A DNA stretch of 64,000 nt from an uncultured Mycobacteriaceae bacterium. GTDB lineage: Bacteria > Actinomycetota > Actinomycetes > Mycobacteriales > Mycobacteriaceae. The DNA lies in the NCBI GenBank assembly GCA_902826815.1, contig CADEGF010000014.1:1-64000 (forward strand). Direction: 5' to 3'. A program made the translations under genes and the position numbers. The notes beneath the pieces are model-generated. The model was given only the letters and a program-made list of their open reading frames with translations, was not told the DNA's origin and ran no database searches. Shown here piece after piece: positions 25,344 to 34,848 of the stretch (position 1 is the stretch's first letter; each line of letters starts with the position of its first letter).

Positions 25344-26273
25344 CTAGGCCATTACCGGTTCGCGGACGCGGGCGTCGAGTAGCGCGTAGCAGGCGTCGAT
25401 GGCGATGTTGAGGACGAAGATGCTCACCGCGGTCAGCAGTACCGCCGCCTGCAGCACCGCGAAGTCACGTTGCAGGATCGCGTCGATCATCAGCTTGCCG
25501 ATGCCGGGCCAGCCGAAGATGGCCTCGACGACGACCGCGCCGTTGATCAGGCCGACGGCCAGGTCGCCTGCGACGGTCAGCGCGGGTGCGGCGGCGTTGC
25601 GCAGCGCATGGTGGGTGACGACGCGGAAGTCGCTGGCGCCCTTGCTGCGGGCCAGCCGCACGTAGGGCGCCGACAGCGCGGAAACCATTGCGCCGCGCAC
25701 CACTTGGGTGAGGACGCCGAGTGGACGGATCATCAGCGTCGCGATCGGCAGAATCCAGGACAGGATGCCGCTGTCTACACCGGAGGTGGGAAGCACGCCG
25801 AGCAGGACGGCGAACAGCCACACGCCGGTGATCGCGAACCAGAAGTCGGGGATGCTGGCAGCCGTCATGGACAGCAGGCTGGAGAACCGGTCGGCCAGCG
25901 AGTTGGGCCGGTAGGCGGCCCAGCACCCGATGACGACCGCGAGCACCGTCGCCAGAAGCATTGTGGTGACGGCCAATTGCAGGGTGGCGGGGAAGGCGCG
26001 CAGCGCCATCGTCGATGCTGGCTCGCCGGTGCGAAGCGACGTGCCGAAGTCGAGGTGGATCACGCCCTTGAAGTAGTCGACGAGCTGCGTCCACACCGGC
26101 TGGTCAAAGCCGTTCTGCGAGGCGAAATCGGCGCGTTGCTCAGGAGTGGCCGACTCGGGCAGATACAGGTTGGTTGGGTCACCGGTGAGCCGGGCGAGCA
26201 GGAACACGCCGAGCAGCACGATGATCAACGGCAGTGCGCTGGTGTACATCCGGCGCCGGACGAAGGGAAACAT
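25344..26273 (-). CDS. OppB/DppB-type ABC permease
   Basis: 309 residues with an N-terminal helix and five core helices. The EAA loop reads YVRLARSKGASDFRVVTHHALRN, here given in part, and is the ATPase contact. It partners the OppC-like protein to form the translocation path. 18 bases separate it from the binding-protein gene upstream. Confidence 0.93.
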   Translation of the reverse strand: MFPFVRRRMYTSALPLIIVLLGVFLLARLTGDPTNLYLPESATPEQRADFASQNGFDQPVWTQLVDYFKGVIHLDFGTSLRTGEPASTMALRAFPATLQLAVTTMLLATVLAVVIGCWAAYRPNSLADRFSSLLSMTAASIPDFWFAITGVWLFAVLLGVLPTSGVDSGILSWILPIATLMIRPLGVLTQVVRGAMVSALSAPYVRLARSKGASDFRVVTHHALRNAAAPALTVAGDLAVGLINGAVVVEAIFGWPGIGKLMIDAILQRDFAVLQAAVLLTAVSIFVLNIAIDACYALLDARVREPVMA

Positions 26274-26291
26274 GGGCTGCTGCCTTCCTTG

Positions 26292-27875
26292 TTACTGGGC
26301 GACCGTAGGGGTGGCGGAGCCGGCGGGTGTCATCTCCGACAGCCGCATCTCGTCACCGGTGGCGGAGTTCGGGGTGTAGTCGACGCGGGCGGACTTGCCG
26401 AGAATGCCCTTCATGTGCGCGATGTAGGCCATGCTCATGATGTCCTTCGGCTCTTCGGCGAACAGCTTGGCGAAGGCGTCCTGCCGCTGCTGTCCCGTCA
26501 GCGCTTCGGCGGCGCGGATCTTCGCATCGAATTCCGGTGTGCCGTAGGAGGCCTGCGCACCGTCGCTGAGCATGTACTGGTCCATGGTGAAGGCGGCGTC
26601 ACCGGCCTGGTTGCCGTGCATGATCATCAACAGGTACGGGCCGGCACCCTCGGGGAACGGCCGTAGCTGGTACAGCAGCTGATTGGACGTGTCCATCATC
26701 TCGATCTTCACGTTGAGGCCGATGTCGGCGAACTCGCTCTGCAGCACCTCGATGGTCTCGCTGATGTTCGGGAACTGTGCGGTGCGGCCGATGAGGCGGA
26801 TCTGCTTGTCGACGGGCACACCGTCCGCCTTCGCCTCGGCGACGAGTTGCTTGGCCTTCTCGGTATCGTGCGGCCACAGCGGCAGGTGGTCGTTGTAGCC
26901 CACGACGCCGGATGGAATCAGCTGTGACGCAGGCTGTCCAAGGCCGCGGAACAGTGCCTTGACGATGCCCTCGCGGTTGACGGCGTAGTTGATGGCCTGC
27001 CGGACCCGCATGTCGTTCAGCGGTGCCTCGGTGGCCTGCATGCGCAGCGCGGTGGTCTCGTTGTTCTGGAACGGCACGCCGAGATCGCCTGCGCCGTCCT
27101 CGGGGCCGAGCCCGGTGGCGATGTCGGTCTCGTCGTTGGTGATCATCGCGGCGCGGACGCTGCCCTCGCTGCGCCACTGGTACTCGGCGTGGGCGAACGC
27201 AGGCTTGCGTCCCCAGTAGGAGTCGTTGCGCTTCAGGATCAGCTTCTGCCCGTACTCCCAGTCGTCGATCGCGTAGGGGCCGGTGCCGATGGGCTCACGC
27301 ACTTTCTCCTTCATGCTGGTGCCCTGCGGAACGATCTCCACAAACGAGATACGCAGCGGGAGAATGGGATCGGGAGTCTTGGTACCGACGATGAGGGTGG
27401 AGTCGTCAGGAGTGGACACCTCGAGCGGGTCGTCGCCGAAGACGTAGCCGTCGACGTTGCAGTTGAGGTCGGAGTTGACGGCGCGGTCGATGGAGAATGC
27501 GGCGTCCTTCGCGGTCATCGGCGCACCGTTGGAGAACGTCACACCGTCGCGGATGTCGAATTCCCATTGGTTGGGCGAGGTCTGGCGCCATTTGGTGGCG
27601 AGCAGCGGCTGGAGGTCACCGGAGTTCGGGTCGCGCTCGATGAGCGGTTCGGTGATGTTGGACCGGACGACGATGCCGGTGGACGTCAGCGAGCTCTCGC
27701 ACGGTTCCAGCGTCGGCGGCTCCTGCTGGAGCACGATGCGCAGGGTGTTGGGGTCGTAGCCACCGTGGCGGGAGTTGGCGACCGTGCAACCGCTTGCGGC
27801 GACGGTGATACCCGCGAGGGCGACGGCAGCCGCCGCGGTGATGCGGCGTCGCGGTGTGCGTGCTGCGGGGCTCAT
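26292..27875 (-). CDS. Family 5 (peptide/nickel-type) ABC substrate-binding lipoprotein
   Basis: 527 residues from the ATG at 27875, preceded by GGGAGGAT. It has a lipoprotein signal with lipobox AASGC (Cys30). The mature protein has the DppA/OppA layout: TLRIVLQQEPPTLEPCESS at the start, the LATKWRQTSPNQWEFDIRDG segment, and RQAINYAVNREGIVKALFRG. It captures the substrate outside the membrane. Operon context (glucarate dehydratase downstream) suggests a sugar acid rather than a peptide, but that is inference. First gene of the operon. Confidence 0.9.
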   Translation of the reverse strand: MSPAARTPRRRITAAAAVALAGITVAASGCTVANSRHGGYDPNTLRIVLQQEPPTLEPCESSLTSTGIVVRSNITEPLIERDPNSGDLQPLLATKWRQTSPNQWEFDIRDGVTFSNGAPMTAKDAAFSIDRAVNSDLNCNVDGYVFGDDPLEVSTPDDSTLIVGTKTPDPILPLRISFVEIVPQGTSMKEKVREPIGTGPYAIDDWEYGQKLILKRNDSYWGRKPAFAHAEYQWRSEGSVRAAMITNDETDIATGLGPEDGAGDLGVPFQNNETTALRMQATEAPLNDMRVRQAINYAVNREGIVKALFRGLGQPASQLIPSGVVGYNDHLPLWPHDTEKAKQLVAEAKADGVPVDKQIRLIGRTAQFPNISETIEVLQSEFADIGLNVKIEMMDTSNQLLYQLRPFPEGAGPYLLMIMHGNQAGDAAFTMDQYMLSDGAQASYGTPEFDAKIRAAEALTGQQRQDAFAKLFAEEPKDIMSMAYIAHMKGILGKSARVDYTPNSATGDEMRLSEMTPAGSATPTVAQ

Positions 27876-28182
27876 GGATCCTCCCGGGACTGCGGTTGTG
27901 ACGTCCACGTATGTGGATGTGACGTGTGATCGCAGACACAAGATAAGGACGTGGCTTCTGGAGCGTCAACCCTCGCCAAATGGCGAAATCAGGCTTCCGG
28001 CGACCATCGATGTCGCCCGGTTAGGACCGCTAAACAGCATCTGAACTGGGACTTTTATCCGCTCTCCTGAACAGCGATACCTTGCGGGTCGTCTAGATTC
28101 GCCGATCATGCTGGTTGGGTATGAATCGATGCTAATTGGATGTTGGACGGGTATCCGCAGGTCGTCGTACCGTGGTCGCAAC
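27876..28182. promoter_or_regulatory. Divergent regulatory region of the aldarate operon
   Basis: About 307 bases between the importer operon (minus) and a 2-hydroxyacid dehydrogenase gene (plus). It contains the inverted repeat TCCAC-GTAT-GTGGA at 27904-27917, close to the operon start, plausibly an IclR operator. No clear sigma-factor boxes could be assigned. No gene is visible. Confidence 0.5.
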
Positions 28183-29172
28183 ATGAGTACTTCACCCCGC
28201 ACCGCGCAGCGCCGGACCGTCCTCCAGGTCGGGCCGCTCATGCCATCGCTCGCCAAGATCCTTCAGGACGATTACGCGGCCTTCGCGCTGCCCGATGAGT
28301 CGGCCGAGCGGAACGCCTTTCTGTCGTCACACGGCGCGGACGTCACGGCGGTGGTGACCTCAGGGCGCACAGGCGTGGACGCCGATCTGATGGCGGCCCT
28401 GCCGAACCTCGGTGCCATCGTGCACTTCGGCGTCGGCTACGACACGACGGATGTGGACGCCGCGGCGGAACGAGGAGTCGCCGTCAGCAATACGCCCGAC
28501 GTGCTGACCGACTGCGTGGCCGACACCGCCGTCGGCCTGATGATCGACGTGTTGCGGCAGTTCTCGGCGGCGGACCGATACGTGCGGGCCGGCCGCTGGC
28601 CCGTCGACGGGATGTACCCGTTTTCGCGCCAGGTGAGCAACACGCGGGTGGGAATCATCGGGCTCGGCCGGATCGGAGGGGCAATCGCCAAGCGGCTCAG
28701 CGCGTTTGACTGCACCATCTCCTATCACAACCGGAACCAGGTGGCCGATTCCCAGTACACGTACGTGTCGTCGCCAGAAGAGTTGGCGAAGCGGGTCGAC
28801 GTTCTCATCGTCGCGGCAGCAGCCGGATCGGGTACGCAGAAGCTGGTCAGCCGCGAGGTGATCGACGCGTTGGGTCCCGACGGATACCTGGTGAACATCG
28901 CGCGGGGGAGCCTTGTCGACGAGTCGGCATTGGTCGAGGCGCTTGAGACCGGTCGACTGGCAGGCGCGGGCCTGGACGTCTTCGCCGCCGAGCCGAACGT
29001 GCCTGCGGCGTTGTTGGCGATGGACAACGTCGTCGTCCTGCCGCACGTGGCCAGCGGCACGGTGCAGACGCGCGCGGCGATGGATGCACTCACGCTGCGC
29101 AACCTCGACAGCTTCCTCGCGTCGGGTGCACTGGTGACTCCGGTGCCGATGCCCGCCCCAATGTCCCGGTAG
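28183..29172 (+). CDS. D-isomer-specific 2-hydroxyacid dehydrogenase (hydroxypyruvate/glyoxylate reductase-like)
   Basis: 329 residues from the ATG at 28183. It has the NAD(P) motif GLGRIGGAIAKRL, catalytic Arg in NIARGSLVDE, Glu in FAAEPNVP and His in LPHVASGT, so the catalytic triad is complete. It is transcribed divergently from the aldarate import operon and may share its regulation. A role in reducing hydroxypyruvate, glyoxylate or tartronate semialdehyde-type intermediates fits the setting. Confidence 0.88.
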   Translation: MSTSPRTAQRRTVLQVGPLMPSLAKILQDDYAAFALPDESAERNAFLSSHGADVTAVVTSGRTGVDADLMAALPNLGAIVHFGVGYDTTDVDAAAERGVAVSNTPDVLTDCVADTAVGLMIDVLRQFSAADRYVRAGRWPVDGMYPFSRQVSNTRVGIIGLGRIGGAIAKRLSAFDCTISYHNRNQVADSQYTYVSSPEELAKRVDVLIVAAAAGSGTQKLVSREVIDALGPDGYLVNIARGSLVDESALVEALETGRLAGAGLDVFAAEPNVPAALLAMDNVVVLPHVASGTVQTRAAMDALTLRNLDSFLASGALVTPVPMPAPMSR

Positions 29173-29225
29173 ATCGCACTGCAAATTCGAGCTGTTTCGG
29201 CGATGACGTCAATTACGCTCACGCC

Positions 29226-30767
29226 ATGCCGGAAACGGCGTACGCCAAGTGCGGTGATCTGAGCCTCGCCTACCAGGTGTTCGGGGACGGGCCGATCGAG
29301 CTTGTCTTCATGGGGCCGGTGGCCAGCCATGTCGAGCTGTTCTGGACCCTGCCCGACTTCAAGTCCTTCTTCGAGCAGCTGTCCACGTTCTGTCGCGTCG
29401 TCCTGTTCGACAAGGCCGGCCTAGGGCTGTCCGATCCGATCCCGCAGCTACGCACCCTGGATGATCGGGTGTCCGAAATCGAGGCCGTGATGGACGCCGC
29501 CGGCTTCGACGAAGCGGTCATCTTCGGGATGAGCGAAGGCGGGCCCGCCTCCGCCGTGTTCGCAGCGAAGCGCCCCGAGCGGACGAAGGCCTTGATCCTC
29601 TACGGCTCGTACTCGTGGATCCCGGGCGGCCCGGATGACGTCGAATGTGACGCGGCCGAACTGCGCGCGCGCTACTACTCGGAGGGCGAACCCGACGTCA
29701 GGTACACGCCGACGGTCGGTCAGATCGCGGGGCTGCAAGCGATGTGCCGAGCAGGCTTCACGCAGTGGGGTACCGGCGAGATGATCAAGGCGATGTTCCC
29801 CTCGGCGCGAACTGGGCCCCGACTGGGAATGGTCGAGCGCATGTGCGCCAGCCCGGGAATGATACGAGCGGCGATGCAGTCGCTTTTTCGGCTGGACATT
29901 CGGCCGTTGCTGTCGAGCATCACTGCTCCCACCCTCGTGATCCATGCCAGGGACGACCCGATGCCGGTGCAGTTCGGCCGTTACCTCGCCGATCACATCC
30001 CGCGCGCGAGGATGCTCGAGGTCGAGGGAGACGATCATGCGCCGTGGCTCACCGAGCCGGGCCGAATCCTCAGTGCGATAGAGGAATTCCTCACCGGCAG
30101 CCATCTCGCACCTCCGCAGACGCATCGCGCGCTTCGGACCGTGTTGTTTACCGACATCGTCGCATCGACCGAGCGAGCGGCGGCCACCGGCGATGAGCGG
30201 TGGCGTGCGCTGCTGCAACGATTCGCCGAGATCACCGGCGAACTTGCCGAATCCTTCGGCGGCACGATTGTGAAGAGCACCGGCGACGGACACCTCGTCA
30301 CCTTCGACGGCCCCACGCAGGCCATCCGGTGCGCCGAGGCCCTGTGTCATGAGGCCCAGTCGTTGGGGATCGACATCCGTGTCGGCATACACACCGGCGA
30401 GTGCGAACTCCTCGACGGTGATATCGGCGGGCTCGCAGTTCATATTGCGGCGCGAATTCTCGGCCAGGCCGATGCGGGCGAGATCCTCGTTTCGCGCACC
30501 GTGCGTGATCTGGTGGTCGGCTCGGGCACCGCGTTCAATGATCACGGCACCTTCGACTTGCGGGGCGTTCCCGGCACGTGGGATCTGCTCGCGGTCGATC
30601 GGATTGGTGCGCAAGCGGATTCGGCTGAGGCGAAGTTGAGCTCGATGCCGACTCCCGGCCCGCGCGCGACGATGCGCCCGGCGGACAGGGCAGTCGAGGC
30701 GATGGTCAGGCGCACACCGTGGATCCTGCGCGGGGTGGCGCGAGGGTGGCGCGTATCGCCCCGATGA
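29226..30767 (+). CDS. Alpha/beta-hydrolase fused to a class III adenylate/guanylate cyclase
   Basis: 513 residues. Residues 1-290 are an alpha/beta hydrolase with nucleophile Ser103 in GMSEGG, a probable acid Asp near 243 and His271. Residues 300-470 are a class III cyclase domain with metal-binding Asp310 (LFTDIVAST) and Asp354 (STGDGHLVTF) and the RVGIHTGE strand. At the transition-state Asn position the motif reads VHIAAR (His406), a variant seen in related mycobacterial cyclases. A basic tail follows. It probably makes cAMP in response to a ligand bound or cleaved by the hydrolase domain; the signal is unknown. Confidence 0.88.
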   Translation: MPETAYAKCGDLSLAYQVFGDGPIELVFMGPVASHVELFWTLPDFKSFFEQLSTFCRVVLFDKAGLGLSDPIPQLRTLDDRVSEIEAVMDAAGFDEAVIFGMSEGGPASAVFAAKRPERTKALILYGSYSWIPGGPDDVECDAAELRARYYSEGEPDVRYTPTVGQIAGLQAMCRAGFTQWGTGEMIKAMFPSARTGPRLGMVERMCASPGMIRAAMQSLFRLDIRPLLSSITAPTLVIHARDDPMPVQFGRYLADHIPRARMLEVEGDDHAPWLTEPGRILSAIEEFLTGSHLAPPQTHRALRTVLFTDIVASTERAAATGDERWRALLQRFAEITGELAESFGGTIVKSTGDGHLVTFDGPTQAIRCAEALCHEAQSLGIDIRVGIHTGECELLDGDIGGLAVHIAARILGQADAGEILVSRTVRDLVVGSGTAFNDHGTFDLRGVPGTWDLLAVDRIGAQADSAEAKLSSMPTPGPRATMRPADRAVEAMVRRTPWILRGVARGWRVSPR

Positions 30768-30818
30768 CGACTCGCAGCACTATCCGCAGCTAGGGGAGGA
30801 GGTGTTATCACGCTCGAC

Positions 30819-30868
30819 CGTATGGGCTACGTACAAAAACGCGGGACACTTCGTAGACAGCCCATACG
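30819..30868. terminator. Inverted repeat between convergent genes
   Basis: CGTATGGGCT (30819-30828) and AGCCCATACG (30859-30868) are perfect reverse complements around a 30-base loop that itself contains TACG/CGTA pairing. It lies between the convergent cyclase and LysR genes (gap 30768-30884) and could terminate both. No U tract is present. Confidence 0.5.
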
Positions 30869-30884
30869 CTCGACGCGCGCCCGA

Positions 30885-31811
30885 TCAGCCCACCACGTCC
30901 TCCACCAGATCGTCGGTCGTCCATTCCCGTTGCGGCAGCACGTCTCTGAGCAGTCGCAGCAGCGCAGGGTTGGTGCTGTCGCCGCGCCACACCGCATCGA
31001 GTTCGACCGGCCGCTCCCGGAACGCCCCGATCGAGCGGAACACCACCCCCTCGGGGTGCAGCGTCGCCGCGGACGCGGGCACCAGCGCGATGCCGATGCC
31101 TGAACGCACGAGCACCAGCATGGTGTGCACCTGCGTCACCGTCTGCACGTACCGCGGCGTCGCGCCCGCGATGGTGAACGTGCTGATGAGCAGTTCGTTG
31201 AAATAGCGCGCCTGCACCGGCGAGTACATGACGACGTCCTGGCCGTCGAGGTCGTTCAGCGTCAACTGCCTGCCGAGCCCCACCAGCGGATGCGTCTCCG
31301 GCAGCGCGGCGATCAACTGCTCGTGCAACAGCGGCCGCGACACCAGGCCCGGCCTGCGCACCGGTGGACGCGCCATGCCCAGATCGACCTCGCCCGTCAT
31401 CAACCCCTCGAGCTGAACGGCCGTCACCATCTCCCGCAGATCGAGTTTCACGTCGGGCAGCTTTTCGCGCGCCGCGCTGAGCAGCCGCGGCAACACCACA
31501 TGCGCGGAGGCGGCCGTGAAGCCGATGACGACCGTGCCGAGATCGCCCGCGGGAATCCTTTTCACCGTCTGCGCCGCGCCCTCGGCGAGTTGCAGAATTC
31601 TGCGGGCGTCGGGCAGAAACGCCAGCCCGGCCGGGGTGAGGGTGACCGCCCGCGTGCTTCGCTCGATCAGCTGCACGCCGAGCTCGCTTTCGAGCTGTTG
31701 AATCTGGCGGCTCAGCGGAGGCTGGGTCATGTGCAGCCGCTCCGCCGCCCTCCCGAAGTGCAGTTCCTCGGCGACGGCGACGAAACAGGACAGCCTGGCA
31801 AGCGATAACAC
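30885..31811 (-). CDS. LysR-family transcriptional regulator
   Basis: 308 residues from the GTG at 31811, preceded by AGGAG with 8-base spacing; an upstream in-frame ATG gives an unusual extension. The N-terminal winged helix reads LHFGRAAERLHMTQPPLSRQ, followed by the linker helix and a two-lobed effector domain. BenM/CatM-like in feel. It may control the sugar-acid genes at 33581-37412 or the divergent diguanylate cyclase; neither is proven. Its upstream end overlaps possible starts of the diguanylate cyclase gene. Confidence 0.88.
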   Translation of the reverse strand: MLSLARLSCFVAVAEELHFGRAAERLHMTQPPLSRQIQQLESELGVQLIERSTRAVTLTPAGLAFLPDARRILQLAEGAAQTVKRIPAGDLGTVVIGFTAASAHVVLPRLLSAAREKLPDVKLDLREMVTAVQLEGLMTGEVDLGMARPPVRRPGLVSRPLLHEQLIAALPETHPLVGLGRQLTLNDLDGQDVVMYSPVQARYFNELLISTFTIAGATPRYVQTVTQVHTMLVLVRSGIGIALVPASAATLHPEGVVFRSIGAFRERPVELDAVWRGDSTNPALLRLLRDVLPQREWTTDDLVEDVVG

Positions 31812-31960
31812 CGATGCACTCCTAGCATCACTAAGCGTCTGTGCGTCGTGACGGTGCATCAGTCTAATGCTGCGCAACAGCTGAATCCGGCATCGTGCAA
31901 TCCCCAAACCGGTACCTTGGCGGAGGACGTCCAGCAAAGGCGTCAGGAAGGGACTTCGCG

Positions 31961-33568
31961 TTGGCGGCCGCTGAAAATCGGCAACTCTCTCATGGGTTGA
32001 CCGAAGAGGGCTACCGCCGACTGGTCGAGCGCAGTCCCGACGGAATCTGTGTGTATGCCCACGGGCAGGTGGTGTTCGTCAACGGCGCGGGCATGCGGTT
32101 GATGCGCGCCGACTCCAGCGACCAGCTTGTGGGCCGCCCCATCGACGAGTTCGTGATGGCCGAATCGCTGCCTGCGATATCCGCCGGCGTCACCGAGCTA
32201 CGGGAGGTCGGCGACTGCACCGGCCAGTACCCCGCGCAGATGATCCGGATGGACGGCAGTCTGCTGGCGGTCGAGGTGGTCGTCGCGATGACGGTATGGC
32301 GTGACGAGCCTGCCCTTCAAATCATCACAAGAGACGTCAGTGCCCGCCACGCGACCGATGCTGTGCTCCGCTATCAGGCAGGCCTGGTCAATCACGTCAG
32401 TGACGCCATCGTCGGGACGACAGCGGCAGGCGTGGTCAGCAGTTGGAACCCCGCCGCCGAGGCCATTTACGGTCGGTCCGCCGCCGAGGCGTACGGACAT
32501 TCGATCAGCGAGGTTGTCGGCGCCGCAATGGATCCCGCGGCGATCATCGCCTCCGGCGGCGTTCTGCACAGCAGCCACCGTCGCGCCGACGGCGCACCGC
32601 TGGACGTTCGCGTCTCCGCCGCGGTGATGGCCGACGGCTACGTCTTCGTCTGCTGCGACCTGACGGATCTGCGCCGGGCAGAGCGGCAGTTCGAAACGAT
32701 TGTGGCGTCGATGGTCGAAGGCGTCGTCCTCATCGGCAAGGACAAGCGCATCAAGTCCATCAACCCGGCCGCCGTGCAGATCATGGGTACCGGACCTGAA
32801 CACGTGGGCCGCGACTTCTTCGCGATCACGGATCAATACCCGTTCTACGACGCCGATGGTGCGAACATCCCGCCGGCTGAGCGCCCGGCCCTGGCCGTGC
32901 TGCGCGACGGCGTGCCGTTCTTCAACCAGGTGTTCGGTTTCGACGAGTTCGGCGGTGAACGGAAATGGTTGATGTCGAGCTGCCGTCTCGTCAACCCCGA
33001 TATGCCCGGTCAGTCGGACATGTTGATGTCGTTCGTGGACATCACCGCCGAACGGAAGACCGCCGACAAGGTGATGTTCTATGCCAGCCATGACGCGTTG
33101 ACGAAGTTGCCCAACAGGGTCTCGGTGCTGCGCAGGCTCAGGAAGGCAATCGCGGCCGGGCACCGGGGCGACCGGTTGCGCTGGGTGTTGTTCATCGACC
33201 TCGACGACCTCAAGGCGATCAACGACACACTGGGCCACACTGCGGGCGACGAACTGCTGCGCACCGCCGCGAAGTGTCTGCGCCGCGTTGCCCCCACGGA
33301 CGACGTGGTAGGCCGGCTGGGTGGTGACGAGTTCGTCGTCCAAGTCTTCCGCGACATCACGCGCGACGAGCTCGACGACATGATCGAGCGCCTGTGTGAG
33401 GAACTGGCCACACCGGTGGAGGTCGGTTCAACGAGTGTGCCGATCAACGCCAGCATCGGGGTGGTCGAGGTGCACCGCGGTGACAAGCGCACCGCAGACG
33501 AGATACTGCGCGACGCCGACCTCGCTATGTATGCGGCCAAACGCGCGCGCCAGCGTCGCGACGGCTAG
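31961..33568 (+). CDS. Multi-PAS diguanylate cyclase
   Basis: About 535 residues from the TTG at 31961, which follows AGGAAGGGA; the frame is open from 31895. Three PAS-type domains (GICVYAHGQVVFVNGAGM, AIVGTTAAGVVSSWNPAAE and GVVLIGKDKRIKSINPAAV) precede a GGDEF domain with intact RLGGDEFVV about 80 residues before the end. It should make cyclic di-GMP in the cytoplasm in response to signals sensed by PAS. No transmembrane segment. No EAL domain. The last PAS-GGDEF part is closely similar to the whole protein at 39943. Confidence 0.9.
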   Translation: MAAAENRQLSHGLTEEGYRRLVERSPDGICVYAHGQVVFVNGAGMRLMRADSSDQLVGRPIDEFVMAESLPAISAGVTELREVGDCTGQYPAQMIRMDGSLLAVEVVVAMTVWRDEPALQIITRDVSARHATDAVLRYQAGLVNHVSDAIVGTTAAGVVSSWNPAAEAIYGRSAAEAYGHSISEVVGAAMDPAAIIASGGVLHSSHRRADGAPLDVRVSAAVMADGYVFVCCDLTDLRRAERQFETIVASMVEGVVLIGKDKRIKSINPAAVQIMGTGPEHVGRDFFAITDQYPFYDADGANIPPAERPALAVLRDGVPFFNQVFGFDEFGGERKWLMSSCRLVNPDMPGQSDMLMSFVDITAERKTADKVMFYASHDALTKLPNRVSVLRRLRKAIAAGHRGDRLRWVLFIDLDDLKAINDTLGHTAGDELLRTAAKCLRRVAPTDDVVGRLGGDEFVVQVFRDITRDELDDMIERLCEELATPVEVGSTSVPINASIGVVEVHRGDKRTADEILRDADLAMYAAKRARQRRDG

Positions 33569-33580
33569 CCGAACCCGCAG

Positions 33581-34846
33581 CTACCAGCGCGGGCTGCTCG
33601 CCTCGAAGCTCGGATCGACGGTCTTCATGTACCCGGTGTCGTCGCGGTCGCGGATCCCGCAGCGCACGTACTGCTCGTGCAACGCGGCGAGCGAATCGTC
33701 GTCGAGTTCGATGCCGAGGCCCGGCGTCGTCGGTACGGCCACCGAGCCGTCGACGAACGTCAGCACGCCTGGCTTGACGATCTCCTCGGTCTTCCACGGC
33801 CAGTGGGTGTCGCAGGCGTAGGTGAGATTCGGGGTGGCGCCTGCGAGGTGCACCATCGCGGCGAGGCTGATGCCCATGTGGGAGTTGGAATGCATCGACA
33901 GCCCGAGGCCGAAGGTCTCGCAGATTCCTGCCAGCAGCCGTGACCGCTGCAGGCCACCCCAGTAATGGTGGTCCGAAAGCACCACCCGCACGGAATCTTT
34001 CGCGACGGCCGGGGCGAGCTGATCGAACGCCACCACGCACATATTGGTGGCCAGCGGCATCGGCGCCTGCTGAGCCACCTCGGCCATGCCGTCGAGTCCC
34101 GGTGTCGGATCCTCCAGGTACTCGAGGATGCCCGCCAGGCCCGAAGCCACCTTTACCGACGTCTGCGGTGTCCAGGCCGCATTCGGGTCCAGTCGCAACG
34201 GATGGTCGGGGAAGGCCGCGTGCAACGCCTCGATCGCCGCCATCTCCTCCTCAGGCGGGAACACCCCACCTTTGAGTTTGATTGCGGTGAAACCGTATTC
34301 GTCGATTATTCGACTGGCTTGCGCGACGATGCCGTCGGGGTCGAGGGCTTCGCCGAACGCATCGGATTCAGCGCCGGGGTGGGCGGCCCACTTGTAGAAC
34401 AGGTACGCGCTGAACGGGACGGCGTCGCGCACCGTGCCGCCGAGCAGATCGGAGACCGGCCTGCCGGTGGCATGCCCCTGAATATCGAGACAGGCGACCT
34501 CGAACGGCGACAACACCTGGTCGACGGCGCTGGCCGTGGTGATCATGCCCGCGGTGCCGACGGCGCGGGTGTCGCCGGCAAGACGGTCGGCGATGGCTGC
34601 ACGAATCTCGTTGAGCGCGAACACGTCCAGGCCGGTGATGGCATTGGCTGCGGCATTGAGCCGGACCAGGTGCGTCTCGTCGGCGTAGGTCTCGCCGAGT
34701 CCGACCAGACCCGCATCGGTGTCCAGCTGGATGATCGCGCGCAACGCGTACGGCTGGTGGACCCCGACCGTGTTCAGCAGCGGCGGGTCGACGAACGCGA
34801 TCGGCGTGATGCGGGCGCCGGTGATGCGGATCCGGCTCGGCGCCAT
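33581..34846 (-). CDS. Second glucarate dehydratase-like enolase-superfamily enzyme
   Basis: 421 residues. Catalytic features match the GlucD group: IKLKGG, the metal Asp in LRLDPNAAW, Glu in LEDPTPG, Asn in ATNM, Asp in VLSDHHYWGG, His in MHSNSHMGIS, and DTHWPWKTEE. Clearly a paralogue of the enzyme at 19395 but quite diverged. It may act on glucarate, galactarate-related or idarate isomers. It lies one base from the 5-dehydro-4-deoxyglucarate dehydratase gene upstream in the same operon, so its product should be that substrate. Confidence 0.86.
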   Translation of the reverse strand: MAPSRIRITGARITPIAFVDPPLLNTVGVHQPYALRAIIQLDTDAGLVGLGETYADETHLVRLNAAANAITGLDVFALNEIRAAIADRLAGDTRAVGTAGMITTASAVDQVLSPFEVACLDIQGHATGRPVSDLLGGTVRDAVPFSAYLFYKWAAHPGAESDAFGEALDPDGIVAQASRIIDEYGFTAIKLKGGVFPPEEEMAAIEALHAAFPDHPLRLDPNAAWTPQTSVKVASGLAGILEYLEDPTPGLDGMAEVAQQAPMPLATNMCVVAFDQLAPAVAKDSVRVVLSDHHYWGGLQRSRLLAGICETFGLGLSMHSNSHMGISLAAMVHLAGATPNLTYACDTHWPWKTEEIVKPGVLTFVDGSVAVPTTPGLGIELDDDSLAALHEQYVRCGIRDRDDTGYMKTVDPSFEASSPRW

Positions 34847-34848
34847 CG

